DNA from: Mycolicibacterium bacteremicum
GTDB taxonomy: Bacteria; Actinomycetota; Actinomycetes; Mycobacteriales; Mycobacteriaceae
Length of the DNA stretch: 64,000 nucleotides
Assembly: GCF_002086115.1 (NCBI RefSeq)
Contig: NZ_MVHJ01000014.1
Span: forward strand, 62,001 to 126,000
Reading direction: 5' to 3'
Part shown: one piece after another, positions 63,921 through 64,000 of the stretch
Layout: each line of letters opens with the position of its first letter
Position numbering within the stretch: position 1 is the first letter of the stretch
Position numbers and translations under genes: made by a program
Notes under the pieces: model-generated
The model's database searches: none
Told to the model about the DNA's origin: nothing
Seen by the model: only the letters and a program-made list of their open reading frames with translations

Positions 63921-63980
63921 GCGAGCGTGCGCAGATGTTGGAATTTCCAGGGTGTGTCGTGTGCAGACACGCACGCTCGC
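63921..63980. repeat. Inverted repeat between carA and the presumed carB
   Basis: GCGAGCGTGCG (63921-63931) and CGCACGCTCGC (63970-63980) are perfect 11-base inverted arms 38 bases apart. The right side also carries GTGCAGACACGCAC. Sequences of this GCGAGCGTGC type recur between genes in fast-growing mycobacteria, so it may be a dispersed palindromic element; inside an operon it may stabilise or attenuate the transcript. Confidence 0.6.
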
Positions 63981-63995
63981 GGGGAAGAGGAGAAG
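63981..63995 (+). other. Purine-rich ribosome binding site for a gene beyond the window
   Basis: GGGGAAGAGGAGAAG ends 5 bases before the end of the window and would suit a start codon just outside it, most likely that of carB, which follows carA in this operon in other mycobacteria. The start itself cannot be seen. Confidence 0.4.
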
Positions 63996-64000
63996 TAGTC

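Overview
The window is high-GC actinobacterial DNA, almost certainly from a fast-growing mycobacterium (Mycolicibacterium-like). Signs of this are frequent GTG starts, tight ATGA/GTGA gene overlaps, DUF222/HNH (13E12-family) genes with mycobacterial SOS boxes, paired FadE proteins, WS/DGAT-like proteins, and a gene order (radical SAM, ypfJ, aspS, transglutaminase cluster, rarA, alaS-ruvX-mltG-aroE, aroC-aroK-aroB, pepQ-efp-nusB) that I recall from M. tuberculosis Rv2578c down to Rv2532c. A pyrR-pyrB-pyrC-(Rv1382-like)-carA operon follows. No rRNA, tRNA, CRISPR array, insertion sequence or prophage was recognised, and no stretch over 300 bases lacks a gene.

Layout. Bases 1-6.9 kb: end of a radical SAM gene, a DUF222/HNH gene with a SOS box over its start, a PhyH-type oxygenase, an alpha/beta hydrolase with an AhpD-like protein and a TetR regulator, then a nitrilase-family hydrolase and a small membrane protein. 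6.9-10.9 kb: a fatty-acid module of two FadE subunits, a TetR regulator with two candidate operators, and a TesB-type thioesterase. 10.9-21.5 kb: DinB-like protein, YpfJ metallopeptidase, carboxylesterase, SRPBCC protein, aspS, a Ddn-like flavin/F420 protein, two WS/DGAT-like paralogues, and a thiolase divergent from an HxlR regulator. 21.5-29.5 kb: transglutaminase/DUF2126, circularly permuted ATP-grasp/alpha-E, a second transglutaminase and a zinc metallopeptidase, a conserved but functionally obscure peptide-modification candidate. 29.5-35.4 kb: a MerR-controlled short-chain dehydrogenase-like protein, DUF3097, rarA, an ArsR-SRPBCC pair and small proteins. 35.4-47.8 kb: the housekeeping run alaS, ruvX, mltG, aroE, prepilin peptidase, GNAT, aroC, aroK, aroB, pepQ, efp, nusB; aroD/aroQ is not in its expected place after aroB. 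48-49.8 kb: a second DUF222/HNH gene, again with a SOS box.

49.9-56.6 kb holds the most interesting unit: a six-gene overlapping operon of a GntR/UTRA regulator, an AprB-like two-cluster ferredoxin, a lipoprotein substrate-binding protein with an extra C-terminal NosL-like region, a TauC/SsuC-like permease, its ATPase, and an AprA-like flavoprotein carrying a C-terminal HEAT-repeat domain. It looks like an importer coupled to an APS-reductase-like oxidoreductase of unknown substrate. It is followed by a beta-lactamase-fold protein and an MHS-family transporter.

59.2-64 kb: the pyrimidine operon, preceded by a PyrR-binding RNA loop that contains the ribosome binding site. Between pyrC and the next gene lie five 34-bp tandem repeats whose ATGA motifs form a relay of small overlapping reading frames. 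carB would start just beyond the window.
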